A stretch of 64,000 bases of DNA from Comamonas antarctica (GTDB lineage Bacteria; Pseudomonadota; Gammaproteobacteria; Burkholderiales; Burkholderiaceae_C). Positions 1 to 8,386 of this stretch are shown here, in pieces. How positions within the stretch are numbered: position 1 is the stretch's first letter; the number at the start of each line of letters is the position of its first letter. The notes under the pieces were generated by a model. That model saw only the letters and a list, made by a program, of their open reading frames with translations. It did not search any database and was not told the DNA's origin. The DNA is taken from the NCBI RefSeq assembly GCF_013363755.1, contig NZ_CP054840.1, positions 3,279,501 through 3,343,500 of the forward strand. The letters run 5' to 3'. Made by a program: the position numbers and the translations under genes.

Positions 1-255
1 CGGCAGGTTCACCAGAATCGCGGTGGTCGAACCACCGTACTGCGCGCCGTAGTAAATACCGGCCAGCATGATCAGCGCCGCCACGGGAGGCAGGGCGTAG
101 GTCGCGGGCAGCAGCATGGCGATGGTCGCCACGGGGCCGATACCCGGCAGAATGCCGATGAGGGTACCCAACAGACAGCCGATGAAGCAGTAAATCAGGT
201 TTTGGAAGGTAAAGGCAACGCCGAAGCCGAGTGCCAGATTGTCAAGAAGTTCCAC
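1..255 (-). CDS. tctA: TctA-family tricarboxylate transporter large permease, N-terminal part only
   Basis: Large membrane subunit of a tripartite tricarboxylate transporter, which imports carboxylates together with the small subunit TctB and a periplasmic TctC-type binding protein. Only the first 85 codons lie in the window. They show a hydrophobic segment followed by the glycine/proline-rich loop typical of TctA (LIGILPGIGPV, then YYGAQYGGST). The start is a GTG at 255 preceded by AAGGGAG, a good ribosome site. It begins 13 bases after the tctB stop, so tctB and tctA form one operon in the usual B-A order. The substrate cannot be told from these residues. Confidence 0.9.
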   Translation of the reverse strand, partial: MELLDNLALGFGVAFTFQNLIYCFIGCLLGTLIGILPGIGPVATIAMLLPATYALPPVAALIMLAGIYYGAQYGGSTTAILVNLP

Positions 256-268
256 GAACGATGCTCCC

Positions 269-757
269 TTAACCCGTGATGAAGCTAGGCCACACGGGGA
301 ACTGCAGATTCAGTGCCCAGACGAAAGCCACATAGCTGCCCACTGCCAGAACCGTTGCCAGGACCAGCACTTCCTTCGCGTTGAAGGAGTAGCCGCCCAT
401 GCTGGCGATGAAGACCAGCGCGTAGATGGCGACGATCAGGCCGAACTGGGGAATGCCGAAGGCGGGAACGCCGACCAGCAGGATGCCGAACGCGAAGTTG
501 GCGGCCAGGATGAAGAAGACCTGCTTCCAGGCCCACTTGCCGATCTTGTCGCCATCGGCGGTTTCGACGATCAGGCCCTTGGCGGCAATGGCCGTACCCA
601 GAATGGCCATCAACACGCCCAGGATCAGCGGGAAGTACCCGGGACCCATGCGCGCACCCGTACCGACGTTGTATTCCGTGGCACCGATCGCAAAGGCGAG
701 ACCGATGACCAGGAACATCAACCCGGCAAAAAAGTCTTTTTGACTCTTGATTTTCAC
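269..757 (-). CDS. tctB: TctB-family tricarboxylate transporter small subunit
   Basis: Small integral-membrane subunit of the tripartite tricarboxylate transporter. The 162-residue product has four hydrophobic segments and the family loop TGARMGPGYFPLILG after the first helix. The reading frame stays open upstream to 940, but I place the start at the GTG at 757 (VKIKSQKDFF) because AGGAGA lies just before it and the upstream extension is arginine-rich and non-hydrophobic. A TctC-type binding protein gene is often found upstream of tctB; here the upstream neighbour is the unrelated gspE-like gene, so the binding protein must be encoded elsewhere. Confidence 0.88.
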   Translation of the reverse strand: MKIKSQKDFFAGLMFLVIGLAFAIGATEYNVGTGARMGPGYFPLILGVLMAILGTAIAAKGLIVETADGDKIGKWAWKQVFFILAANFAFGILLVGVPAFGIPQFGLIVAIYALVFIASMGGYSFNAKEVLVLATVLAVGSYVAFVWALNLQFPVWPSFITG

Positions 758-841
758 AAAAATGTCTCCTAGACGGAAATCACGATGGGGCGATTGTGGG
801 GCCGCGGAAGTTGTGTCCGAATGTGGATTCCACCTACAAAC

Positions 842-880
842 CCGATTCCGCAAAGCATGCTTGCGGCGGTACCGAATCGG
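842..880. repeat. Nested inverted repeat between gspE-like gene and tctB
   Basis: Outer arms CCGATTC (842-848) and GAATCGG (874-880) enclose inner arms CCGCAA (848-853) and TTGCGG (861-866) around GCATGC. It lies in the 209-bp gap between the gspE-like stop (967) and the tctB start (757). It could be a factor-independent stem after gspE without a T-tract, or an operator for tctBA. Nothing else was recognised in this gap. Confidence 0.4.
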
Positions 881-966
881 GCTGCAACCCGCATGCAGGC
901 TGGATTTGCGGGGTTTTGGCGAGGTCGGCTGGAGCATCACCCCAGGGTTTGTACCAGGGGGCGATT

Positions 967-2802
967 TCAGCCCAGCTGGGGTGTGCTGCCGATGACTTCG
1001 GCCAGCGTGGTGAAGCCTTCGGCCACGCGCAGCGCGCCCGCGAGCCGCAGCGGGCGCATGCCGTCGGCCACGGCCTGGCGGCGCAGGCCGTCAATGGACG
1101 GCGCGGCATGGATCAGCTCCTTGAGCGGCTCGCTCACCGTGAGCAGCTCGTAGAGGCCGGTGCGGCCCTTGAAGCCCGTCATGCGGCAGTCGGTGCAGCC
1201 CACGGGCTGGTAGGGGTGGTAGCCGCCATTGAGCTTCCAGGGCCTGACGGCCTCGGCGAGTTGCTCGCGCGTGGCCGTTTCATCGGGCTGCTTGCACTGC
1301 GGGCACAGCGTGCGCACCAGGCGCTGCGCCAGCACGCCCAGCAGCGTGGCGTTGATCAGATAGGACGGCACGCCCAGCTCCATCAGCCGGCTCACGGCGC
1401 TCGGGGCGTCGTTGGTATGCAGCGTCGAGAACACCAGGTGGCCGGTGAGCGCGGCCTGCACCGCCATTTCGGCCGTGGCGAGGTCGCGGATCTCGCCGAC
1501 CATGAGGATGTCCGGGTCCTGGCGCATCAGCGCGCGCAGGCCTTCGGTGAAGCCGAAATCGAGTTGCGGCTGGACCTGGGTCTGGTTGAAGGCCGGCTCG
1601 ATCATCTCGATCGGGTCCTCGACGGTGCTGACGTTGACCTCCTCGGTGGCCAGGCGCTTGAGCGTGGCGTAGAGGGTGGTGGTCTTGCCCGATCCGGTCG
1701 GGCCCGTCACCAGGACGATGCCGTGCGGCTGGCGCACCAGCGATTCCCAGCGCTGCGCGTCATGCGGCGCGAAGCCCAGGCCGGCAAGGTCCTTGACCGC
1801 ATTCTCAGGATCGAAGATGCGCATCACCATCTTTTCGCCAAAGGCCGTGGGCAGCGTCGACAGGCGCATTTCGACCTCGGCGCCGCGCGGGTTGCGCGTC
1901 TTGATGCGGCCATCCTGGGGGCGGCGGCGTTCGACCACGTCCATGCGGCCCAGCAGCTTGACGCGCGCCACCATCGCATTGAGCACGCCCATGGGCAGGT
2001 GGTAGACCGGGTGCAGCACGCCGTCGATGCGAAAGCGGATCACGCCCTGCTCGCGCCGCGGCTCGAGGTGGATGTCGCTGGCGCGCTGGTCGAAGGCGTA
2101 TTGCCAAAGCCAGTCGACCACGCGCACCACGCCCTGGTCATTGGCATCGAGCTGCTTGTTGGCGTTGCCCAGCTCCACCAGTTGCTCGAAGCTGGCGGTG
2201 CTGGCCGCCCCGCCGCTCTTTTGCGCCGCGCGCACCGATTTGGCCAGGGCAAAGAATTCGGCCGTGAGGCGCTTGATGTCCAGCGGATTGGACATGACGC
2301 GGCGCACCCGGCGCCGCGCCTGGCGCTCGACTTCGGCGACCCAGTCGTCGACCAGCGGCTCGGAAGTCGCCACGATCACTTCCTCGGGCGTGACCTGCAC
2401 CGGCAGCACGCGGTGGCGCTCGGCATAGCTCGCGCTCATGGTCTCGGCAATGCGCCCCGCATCGACGCGCAGGGGATCGATGCGCAGATACGGCAGGCCG
2501 CAGCGCTGGGCCACGTACTGCGTCAGCGCCTCGACATCGAGCGGCTGGCTGCCGTCGGCGCGGGCCATGGCCACATGCGCCAGCCGCACCAGCGGGTGCA
2601 GGCTGCTTTCGGCCTGCGAGCAGCGCACGATGGTGCGTTCGGCTTCCTCGGAGGTGATCACGCCATCGGCCTGCAGCCAGCGCACGATGCTGCGCCACTG
2701 CAGCGGCCCGGACCCGGACCGTTCGGCGGGAGAGGAATCAGGCGTAGGTATCAACTTGCGCGCCCAGCGTGCCCAGCGCCGGAGTGCGGCGCGGCGCGGC
2801 AT
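967..2802 (-). CDS. GspE/PilB-family secretion ATPase (orphan)
   Basis: Hexameric cytoplasmic ATPase of the type II secretion / type IV pilus family. It has an N-terminal GspE-N region, Walker A GPTGSGKT at residues 367-374, a Walker B region PDILMVGEIRD, the His-box TGHLVFSTLHTND, and two zinc-binding pairs (CPQC and CTDC) near the C terminus. The 611-residue length assumes the ATG at 2802. That start overlaps the FlxA-like gene by 65 bases, and a TTG at about 2754 is an alternative start. No pseudopilin, secretin or platform-protein genes lie nearby, so its partner machine is encoded elsewhere. Family assignment is firm; whether it serves secretion or pili is open. Confidence 0.88.
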   Translation of the reverse strand: MPRRAALRRWARWARKLIPTPDSSPAERSGSGPLQWRSIVRWLQADGVITSEEAERTIVRCSQAESSLHPLVRLAHVAMARADGSQPLDVEALTQYVAQRCGLPYLRIDPLRVDAGRIAETMSASYAERHRVLPVQVTPEEVIVATSEPLVDDWVAEVERQARRRVRRVMSNPLDIKRLTAEFFALAKSVRAAQKSGGAASTASFEQLVELGNANKQLDANDQGVVRVVDWLWQYAFDQRASDIHLEPRREQGVIRFRIDGVLHPVYHLPMGVLNAMVARVKLLGRMDVVERRRPQDGRIKTRNPRGAEVEMRLSTLPTAFGEKMVMRIFDPENAVKDLAGLGFAPHDAQRWESLVRQPHGIVLVTGPTGSGKTTTLYATLKRLATEEVNVSTVEDPIEMIEPAFNQTQVQPQLDFGFTEGLRALMRQDPDILMVGEIRDLATAEMAVQAALTGHLVFSTLHTNDAPSAVSRLMELGVPSYLINATLLGVLAQRLVRTLCPQCKQPDETATREQLAEAVRPWKLNGGYHPYQPVGCTDCRMTGFKGRTGLYELLTVSEPLKELIHAAPSIDGLRRQAVADGMRPLRLAGALRVAEGFTTLAEVIGSTPQLG

Positions 2803-3094
2803 CGTCTTCGGGATGGGCCTCGGACTGGCGCGCCTGCGTCTTTTCCAGCTGCGCCTGCTGCTGGGCGCGCTGCAGGGCTTCGATCTGCGCCTGGACGGCC
2901 ATGATCTGTGCCTGCAGCAGTTCCTGTTTCTGCTGCTTGGTCTTGGCGTCGCCGTCGGAGTTCGCGACCTCCTTGAGGTCCTTGGTCAAGGATTGCAGCT
3001 GCTTTTGCAGCTGGGCAATCTGGCTGGCCGTGGCGCGCGAAGGGCCGGCCGCCGGGGACGAAGAAGAAGTGGAGCTGACTTGCATGCCTGCCAT
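2738..3094 (-). CDS. Small coiled-coil protein, FlxA-like
   Basis: 118-residue protein with a serine/alanine-rich N terminus (MAGMQVSSTSSSSPAAG). A long amphipathic helix follows, dominated by Gln, Leu, Lys and Ala (IAQLQKQLQSLTKDL, then QAQIEALQRAQQQAQ). This composition and length fit the FlxA-like family, whose function is unknown. There is no signal peptide. The ATG at 3094 has GGAGG seven bases upstream. It sits 24 bases after the spermidine-synthase-like gene and overlaps the start assigned to the GspE-type ATPase, so it is probably cotranscribed with both. An accessory role with the ATPase is only a guess from position. Confidence 0.65.
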   Translation of the reverse strand: MAGMQVSSTSSSSPAAGPSRATASQIAQLQKQLQSLTKDLKEVANSDGDAKTKQQKQELLQAQIMAVQAQIEALQRAQQQAQLEKTQARQSEAHPEDDAAPRRTPALGTLGAQVDTYA

Positions 3095-3118
3095 TGTGCC
3101 TCCTGTCAGCGCTTCGGT

Positions 3119-3886
3119 TCAGCGTTTGACGATCGGCTTGAAGCCGCGCAGCCACTTGGTGGCCGGCAGGTCCCAGCGCGCCTGGATGGCCTGCGCGCGT
3201 TCGTCCAGCACGGCGCGCGCGGGCCGCGCGGGCGTGCGCTGCGCGAGCACCACGGTATTGCCTTCGCGCGTGGGCTTGAAGGCCCACAGCGCATCCTCGC
3301 CAAACGCCTCGGCCATCTTCGCCAGGCTCTTCTCGTAGCTCGATGACCGGCCGAACAGGTTCACCGTCATGCAGCCATCATCGGTCAGCAGCGCGCGGCA
3401 GTCGGCATAGAACTCTGCGCTGTCGAGCACCGGCGCCGCGGCTTCGTGGTCGTAGAGATCGACGGCCAGCGCATCGACCTGGTTTTCCCAGCCCTCGCGG
3501 CGGATCTCCTCGGCCGCGTCGGCAAGCACCACCTGCAAGCGCGCGCCGTTGGGCGGCAGCTTGAACCAGCTGCGGCAGACCGCGATCACCTGCGGGTTGA
3601 GCTCGATGGCCGTGGTCTGCATGCGCAGCTTCTTGTGGCAGAACTTGGTGATCGCGCCCGCGCCCAGGCCCAGTTGCACCGCATAGCGCTTGCTCACGGT
3701 GGCCGGGTCGACGAACAGCAGCCAAGCCATCATGCGCTGCACGTATTCGAGCTCGATCTCGAAAGGCTCCTTGACGCGCATCGAGCCCTGGATCCAGGGC
3801 GTGCCCAGATGCAGATGGCGCACGTCGCCATACTCCGAGACACTGACTTCGGGCAGCTCGATGCTGTCGTTTTTCTTGCTGTTCAC
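3119..3886 (-). CDS. Spermidine-synthase-like methyltransferase-fold protein
   Basis: 255-residue soluble protein with the Rossmann fold of spermidine synthases and SAM methyltransferases. Motif I is VQLGLGAGAITKFCHKK, followed by TTAIELNPQVIAVCRSWF with the acidic residue that holds the ribose, and DALAVDLYDHE as the motif after strand 4. Such proteins are commonly named spermidine synthase, but the aspartates needed for putrescine aminopropylation are not obvious, so the substrate is unknown. It starts with GTG at 3886 inside a GTGA overlap with the upstream glycosylase stop, which shows translational coupling. Confidence 0.7.
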   Translation of the reverse strand: MNSKKNDSIELPEVSVSEYGDVRHLHLGTPWIQGSMRVKEPFEIELEYVQRMMAWLLFVDPATVSKRYAVQLGLGAGAITKFCHKKLRMQTTAIELNPQVIAVCRSWFKLPPNGARLQVVLADAAEEIRREGWENQVDALAVDLYDHEAAAPVLDSAEFYADCRALLTDDGCMTVNLFGRSSSYEKSLAKMAEAFGEDALWAFKPTREGNTVVLAQRTPARPARAVLDERAQAIQARWDLPATKWLRGFKPIVKR

Positions 3887-4440
3887 GCGTTCACCAATCC
3901 CGCGGCGGCCAGGGCGTCATGCCAGGCCTGCCGCTTACGTTCAAAACTCCAGCCCGCATTGGCGGGACTGGTCGAAGGCAGCTTCACTGCCCGTGCGCTG
4001 CCGGCCAGGCCCAGCGCCGCCAGCGCCGCATCGGCATGGCGAAAGCTTTCGGCGCCGTTGTGCGCCAGCACGCGCAGCTGCGGGCACCGCATGCGCAGCG
4101 CCGCGAAGTCGTTGACCTCGGGACGGCGGATGGCGGCGTCGAGGCTGCCCTCGCGCTCGCAGCTGTCATAGACGTCCCATAACCCGAGCCCGCGCGCCAG
4201 CAGCCAGGCACAGCGCCCCGCATAGTCCTCGCGCCCGGGCTGCGGGTGCTGCGGCCAGAGCGTCTGCAGCACACGCCAGAACTGGTTCTGCGGATGCGCG
4301 TAATACTGCTGCGCAGCCAGCGACGCCGCGCCCGGGAAGCTGCCCAGCACCAGCACCCGCGTATTCGCGGCGACCACGGGGGCCAGGCCCTGCAGGCGCG
4401 CCGGCGGCGCCAGGGGAGTGGATTGCAAGAAAAGGCTCAT
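3883..4440 (-). CDS. DNA-deoxyinosine glycosylase (UDG superfamily, HDG type)
   Basis: Base-excision repair enzyme of the uracil-DNA-glycosylase superfamily, family 6, which removes hypoxanthine (deaminated adenine) from DNA. The N-terminal motif VLGSFPGAASL and YYAHPQNQFW match the active-site region, and LPSTSPANAGWSF matches the C-terminal substrate-binding motif. The 185-residue length assumes the ATG at 4440 (MSLFLQSTP); an upstream extension to 4491 is arginine-rich and unlikely. The stop overlaps the next gene by four bases. A second UDG-linked locus (DUF4130/radical SAM) lies at 17.2-19.5 kb on the same strand but is not contiguous. Confidence 0.82.
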   Translation of the reverse strand: MSLFLQSTPLAPPARLQGLAPVVAANTRVLVLGSFPGAASLAAQQYYAHPQNQFWRVLQTLWPQHPQPGREDYAGRCAWLLARGLGLWDVYDSCEREGSLDAAIRRPEVNDFAALRMRCPQLRVLAHNGAESFRHADAALAALGLAGSARAVKLPSTSPANAGWSFERKRQAWHDALAAAGLVNA

Positions 4441-4498
4441 CTGCCCGCATTCTGTCCTGAAACGCCGCCCGCGCGCTTCGCCACGGCGCATTGCGCTG

Positions 4499-5341
4499 TC
4501 AGCGCTGGCTGGTATTCGTGTGGATCAATGCCGACAGGCCGGGCAGCGCGGCGCAGGCATTGGCGGTGCTGGCTTCGGCCAGTTCGGCGGCCGGGATGGC
4601 GCGCAACTCGGCCACGACCTGCGCGATGCGCGGCAGCTCGGCCGGGCTGTTGCGGCCCTGCGCCACGCCCTCGGCGCGCTGCTGCGCCGTGGTGTAGACC
4701 CATTGCGGCGGAATGTCGGGTGCATCGGTTTCCAGCACCAGTGCGGACAGCGGCAGCTCGGCCGCCAGCGCGCGCAGCTTGTGCGCGCGCTCGAAGGTCA
4801 GCGCGCCGCCGAAACCCAGCTTGAAACCCATGTCGATGAACGCCTGCGCCTGCTGCGCACTGCCGTTGAACGCATGCGCGATGCCGCCGCGCACCGGGGT
4901 CTCGCGCAGCTGCCTGAGCAGCTGGTCGCTGGACTTGCGCACGTGCAGCAGCACCGGCAGATCGAATGCGCGCGCCAGCTGGATCTGCGCGCGGTAGATC
5001 TGCTGCTGGTGCCCGGCATCGAGCCCGGGCACGAAGAAATCCAGGCCGATCTCGCCCACCGCAACCAGCCGCGGATCAGCGCGCCGCGCCGCGAGTTCCT
5101 GCTTGAGCAGTTCCAGATCCTCAGCGTTGGCCCGGGGCGTGAACAGCGGATGGATGCCCAGCGCGTAGCTGTCGCTGCCCGCATGCGCGAGATCGCGCAC
5201 GGCTTGCCAGTTGCCGCGCTCCACCGCCGGGATCACGCAATGCGCGACACCGGCCGCACGGCCCGCGGCGCGCACCGCGCTCCGGTCCGCGTCGAACTCA
5301 GCGGCATCGAGATGGCAGTGGGTGTCTATCCAGAACGTCAT
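4499..5341 (-). CDS. TatD-family metal-dependent hydrolase
   Basis: Amidohydrolase-fold metal-dependent DNase of the TatD family, thought to act as a 3'-5' exonuclease on DNA ends. Metal ligands are visible: WIDTHCHLD at the N terminus, VGEIGLDFF in the middle, then LLHVRKS, GIAHAFNGS and LVLETDAPD. At 280 residues it is of normal length. It lies 22 bases downstream of lolD and 58 bases before the deoxyinosine glycosylase, in a minus-strand run that could be one transcript beginning at lolC/E. Confidence 0.9.
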   Translation of the reverse strand: MTFWIDTHCHLDAAEFDADRSAVRAAGRAAGVAHCVIPAVERGNWQAVRDLAHAGSDSYALGIHPLFTPRANAEDLELLKQELAARRADPRLVAVGEIGLDFFVPGLDAGHQQQIYRAQIQLARAFDLPVLLHVRKSSDQLLRQLRETPVRGGIAHAFNGSAQQAQAFIDMGFKLGFGGALTFERAHKLRALAAELPLSALVLETDAPDIPPQWVYTTAQQRAEGVAQGRNSPAELPRIAQVVAELRAIPAAELAEASTANACAALPGLSALIHTNTSQR

Positions 5342-5363
5342 TGCCAGCTCCCCGTGAAAGCTG

Positions 5364-6047
5364 TCAGGCCAGCTGGCCTTGCACCAGGCGCACCACGCGG
5401 TCGCACTTGGCGGCCAGCGACTCGTCGTGCGTGACCATCACGAAAGCCGTGCCCTTGTCGCGCGCCAGGCCCAGCATCAGCGCGAACACCGCGTCGGCGG
5501 TGTTGCGGTCGAGGTTGCCCGTGGGTTCGTCGGCCAGCACGCAGGCCGGCTCGGTGACCAGCGCGCGCGCAATCGCCACGCGCTGGCGCTCGCCGCCCGA
5601 GAGCTCCGACGGCCGGTGCTGCACGCGGTCCTTGAGGCCGACCAGCGCCAGCATCTGGCGCGCGCGCTCGCGGCATTCGGCCGCGGGCAGGCGGCGGATG
5701 CGCAGCGGCATGGCCACGTTGTCCAGCGCGCTGAACTCGGGCAGCAGATGGTGGAACTGGTAGATGAAGCCCAGGTGCTGGTTGCGCAGCTGGCCCTGGG
5801 CCTGCGGCGACAGGTCCTGCAACTCCTGGCCCTTGAGCCAGACGCTGCCTTCGCTGGGCGCATCGAGCCCGCCGAGCAGATGCAGCAAGGTGCTCTTGCC
5901 CGAACCCGAGGCGCCGACGATGGCCAGGGTCTCGCCGGCCACCACCGACAGGTCGACGTTGCGCAGCACCTGCACGTCGAGGCGGCCTTCGGCGAAGCGC
6001 TTGCTCAGCGCGCGCGCCTGCAGCACGATAGCTTGGGAATCATTCAT
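5364..6047 (-). CDS. lolD: Lipoprotein-releasing ABC transporter ATPase LolD
   Basis: ATP-binding subunit of the Lol complex, which extracts outer-membrane lipoproteins from the inner membrane and hands them to LolA. The 227-residue protein has Walker [10 protein letters not shown]-loop region [10 protein letters not shown], signature LSGGERQR and Walker [13 protein letters not shown]. It overlaps the upstream permease gene by eight bases, the usual permease-ATPase coupling. The outer-membrane acceptor gene lolB lies at 61.1 kb in the same window. Confidence 0.94.
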   Translation of the reverse strand: MNDSQAIVLQARALSKRFAEGRLDVQVLRNVDLSVVAGETLAIVGASGSGKSTLLHLLGGLDAPSEGSVWLKGQELQDLSPQAQGQLRNQHLGFIYQFHHLLPEFSALDNVAMPLRIRRLPAAECRERARQMLALVGLKDRVQHRPSELSGGERQRVAIARALVTEPACVLADEPTGNLDRNTADAVFALMLGLARDKGTAFVMVTHDESLAAKCDRVVRLVQGQLA

Positions 6048-7293
6048 AACGCAGTGCCTCCGCCGGGTTCACGCGGCTTGCACGCCAGCTGGGATAAATC
6101 GTCGCGACAAACGACAGGATCAGGGAAATGACGGCGATCGGCGCGATGTCGGAGCTCTGCGGCTCGCTGGGCATCTTGCTGATCAGGTAGATGTCCTTGG
6201 GCAGGAAGCTGGCGTTGAACGCGTGCTCGATGGCCGGCACGATCACGTCGATGTTCAGCGCGATGCCCAGGCCCAGCGCCAGGCCGGCCAGCGTGCCGAT
6301 CACGCCGACCATCGCGCCCTGCACCATGAAGATCAGCATGATGCTGCGCGGGCTCGCGCCCAGCGTGCGCAGGATGGCGATGTCGGCGCGCTTGTCGGTC
6401 ACGGTCATGACCAGGGTCGACACCAGGTTGAACGCGGCCACGGCGACGATCAGCGTCAGGATGATGAACATCATGCGTTTTTCCAGCTGCACGGCCGAGA
6501 ACCAGGTCTTGTTCTGCTGCGTCCAGTCGCGGATCAGCAGGTGGTCGCTGAGCGTGTCGGCCAGCTGGCGCGCGACCTGGGGCGCTTCGTGCAGGTCCTT
6601 GAGCTTGAGGCGGATGCCGGTCGGGCCTTCCAGGCGGAACAGCCGCTGCGCGTCGTCGTGGTGCAGCATCACCAGCGCCGAGTCGTATTCGTAATGGCCG
6701 GAGTCGAAGGTGCCGGCCACGGTCATCTGCTTGAGCCGCGGCACCACGCCCGCGGGCGTGACCTGGCCGCCGGGCACGATCAGCGTGACCGCATCGCCCG
6801 TGCGCACGCCCAGCGAGCGTGCGAGCTCGATGCCCAGCACCACGCGGAACTCGCCGGGCACCAGTTGCGCCAGCGCCTTGGCATTGTTTTCGGCCAGGTC
6901 GGTGACCTCGGGTTCGAGCGCCGGGTCGATGCCGCGCACCAGCGTGCCCTTCATGTCCTCGCCGCGCGCCAGCAGCGCCTGGGAGGACACGAACGGCGCC
7001 GCGCCGACCACGTTCGGGTTGCGCCGGGCCTCGGCCAGCGTGCGCTCCAGGCTCGGCAATGCCGCGCCCTGGGGGGCGAAGATCTCGATGTGCGACACGA
7101 CGCTGAGCATGCGGTCGCGCACTTCCTTCTGGAAGCCGTTCATGACGCTGAGCACGATGATCAGCGCGGCAACGCCTAATGCGATGCCCAGCATGGATAC
7201 ACCGGAGATGAAGGAGATGAAGCCGTTGCGGCGTGTCGCGCGCCCCGCGCGGGTGTAACGCCAGCCCAGGGCCAGCTCATAGGGTATTTGCAT
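6040..7293 (-). CDS. Lipoprotein-releasing permease LolC/LolE family
   Basis: Inner-membrane permease of the Lol lipoprotein-sorting complex. The 417-residue protein has the family N terminus [13 protein letters not shown], a first membrane helix ([18 protein letters not shown]), a large periplasmic domain and three C-terminal helices. The frame is open much further upstream to 7983, but that part is antisense to the rpfE-like gene. The ATG at 7293 ([10 protein letters not shown]) is the family start. Only one permease gene is present, so the complex may be a homodimer as in bacteria with a single LolF-type subunit; this is inferred from the window alone. A -10-like CACAAT lies ten bases upstream of the ATG. 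Confidence 0.92.
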   Translation of the reverse strand: MQIPYELALGWRYTRAGRATRRNGFISFISGVSMLGIALGVAALIIVLSVMNGFQKEVRDRMLSVVSHIEIFAPQGAALPSLERTLAEARRNPNVVGAAPFVSSQALLARGEDMKGTLVRGIDPALEPEVTDLAENNAKALAQLVPGEFRVVLGIELARSLGVRTGDAVTLIVPGGQVTPAGVVPRLKQMTVAGTFDSGHYEYDSALVMLHHDDAQRLFRLEGPTGIRLKLKDLHEAPQVARQLADTLSDHLLIRDWTQQNKTWFSAVQLEKRMMFIILTLIVAVAAFNLVSTLVMTVTDKRADIAILRTLGASPRSIMLIFMVQGAMVGVIGTLAGLALGLGIALNIDVIVPAIEHAFNASFLPKDIYLISKMPSEPQSSDIAPIAVISLILSFVATIYPSWRASRVNPAEALRYE

Positions 7294-7399
7294 GGTGCTT
7301 GCATTGTGGCATTGCCAGCGCATATCCCCGGGAAAACACCGGAGACCGCGGCTGACCCTTGCCCGGCACCGGAACCCGCGCTGACCGACAATAGCCGCC

Positions 7400-8386
7400 A
7401 TGCCTGCCACTGCCTCCGCGTCCGCCTCCGCCCCCCCTGCCGCCGACCTTGCCCAGACCGTGGCCTTCGCCACTGCCGGCCCCGAAGCCGCGGCGCTGTG
7501 GCCCACGCTGCAACTGCCGCATCTGCGCCAGCTGCTGCAGCACGCGGCGCTGGTGCACAGCGACGCGGGCGAGGAAACCGATTTCTGCCCGCCGCACGAA
7601 CGTGCGTGGGCGCGCCGGCTGCAGCTGCCATTGCAGGCTGGCTGCGTACCCTGGGCCGCCTGGGAGCAGCAGGCCGCCGACCCGGCGCCGCAGCAGCAGG
7701 CCTGGGCCTGGCTCTCGCCCTGCCACTGGCGCATTGGCGCCGACACCGTGCACATGGCCGATCCGGCCGGCCTCGGGCTGGAGGAGAGCGAATCGCGCGC
7801 GCTGCTGGAGATTCTCGCGCCCTGGTTTGCCGAGGACGGCATCGCGCTGCAGTTCGAACGCCCCGACCGCTGGCTGGCCAGCGGCGCGCCGCTTGACGGC
7901 CTGGCCACTGCCTCGCTGGACCGGGTGGTGGGCCGCGACGTGCGCCGCTGGTTGCCCGACGCGCGCACGGCGCGCACGCTCAACCGGCTGCACAGTGAAG
8001 TGCAGATGCTGCTCTACACCCACGCGTTCAACGACCGTCGCGCCGCGCGCGGCCTGGCGCCCGTCAATGCCTTCTGGCTGCACGGCGCGGGCCGGCTCGA
8101 GGCGCACGTAGACGTGCAGCCCCTGCGCGTGCATCCCGAACTCGCGGCGCTGCGCGCGGCCGCCTTGCAGGAAAACTGGCCGGCCTGGGCCGCGGCCTGG
8201 CAGCAGCTCGATGCCGGCCTGCTGCGCGAACTGCTCGAAGCGCAGCAGCGCGGCGCGGCGGTGCAGCTGACCCTGTGCGGCGAACGCAACGCGCTGACCT
8301 GGCAGCCGCAGGCGCCCGGCTGGCGCCAGAAAATCCAACAAGTCTTCAAGCCTGCCGGCCTGCCGGACCTGCCTTCCCTGTTATGA
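7400..8386 (+). CDS. RpfE-type / phosphoglycerate-mutase-like protein
   Basis: 328-residue soluble protein of the family called regulatory protein RpfE or COG4255, distantly related to cofactor-independent phosphoglycerate mutases. It begins with a low-complexity Ala/Ser stretch, then conserved features such as LSPCHWRIGADTVHMADP, LNRLHSEVQMLLYTHAFN and VNAFWLHGAGRL. Next to recJ is its usual position; the Xanthomonas rpf cluster also has rpfE near recJ. Its stop overlaps the recJ start by four bases (ATGA). A GACAAT hexamer ends eight bases before the ATG and no ribosome site is visible. The biochemical role is not known. Confidence 0.72.
   Translation: MPATASASASAPPAADLAQTVAFATAGPEAAALWPTLQLPHLRQLLQHAALVHSDAGEETDFCPPHERAWARRLQLPLQAGCVPWAAWEQQAADPAPQQQAWAWLSPCHWRIGADTVHMADPAGLGLEESESRALLEILAPWFAEDGIALQFERPDRWLASGAPLDGLATASLDRVVGRDVRRWLPDARTARTLNRLHSEVQMLLYTHAFNDRRAARGLAPVNAFWLHGAGRLEAHVDVQPLRVHPELAALRAAALQENWPAWAAAWQQLDAGLLRELLEAQQRGAAVQLTLCGERNALTWQPQAPGWRQKIQQVFKPAGLPDLPSLL

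Noticed and set aside
796..2904. A 702-codon plus-strand frame antisense to the GspE-type gene, and similar long plus-strand frames over other minus-strand genes
   Set aside because: These are His/Arg/Gln-rich shadow translations from high third-position G+C; the opposite strand carries recognisable proteins in each case.
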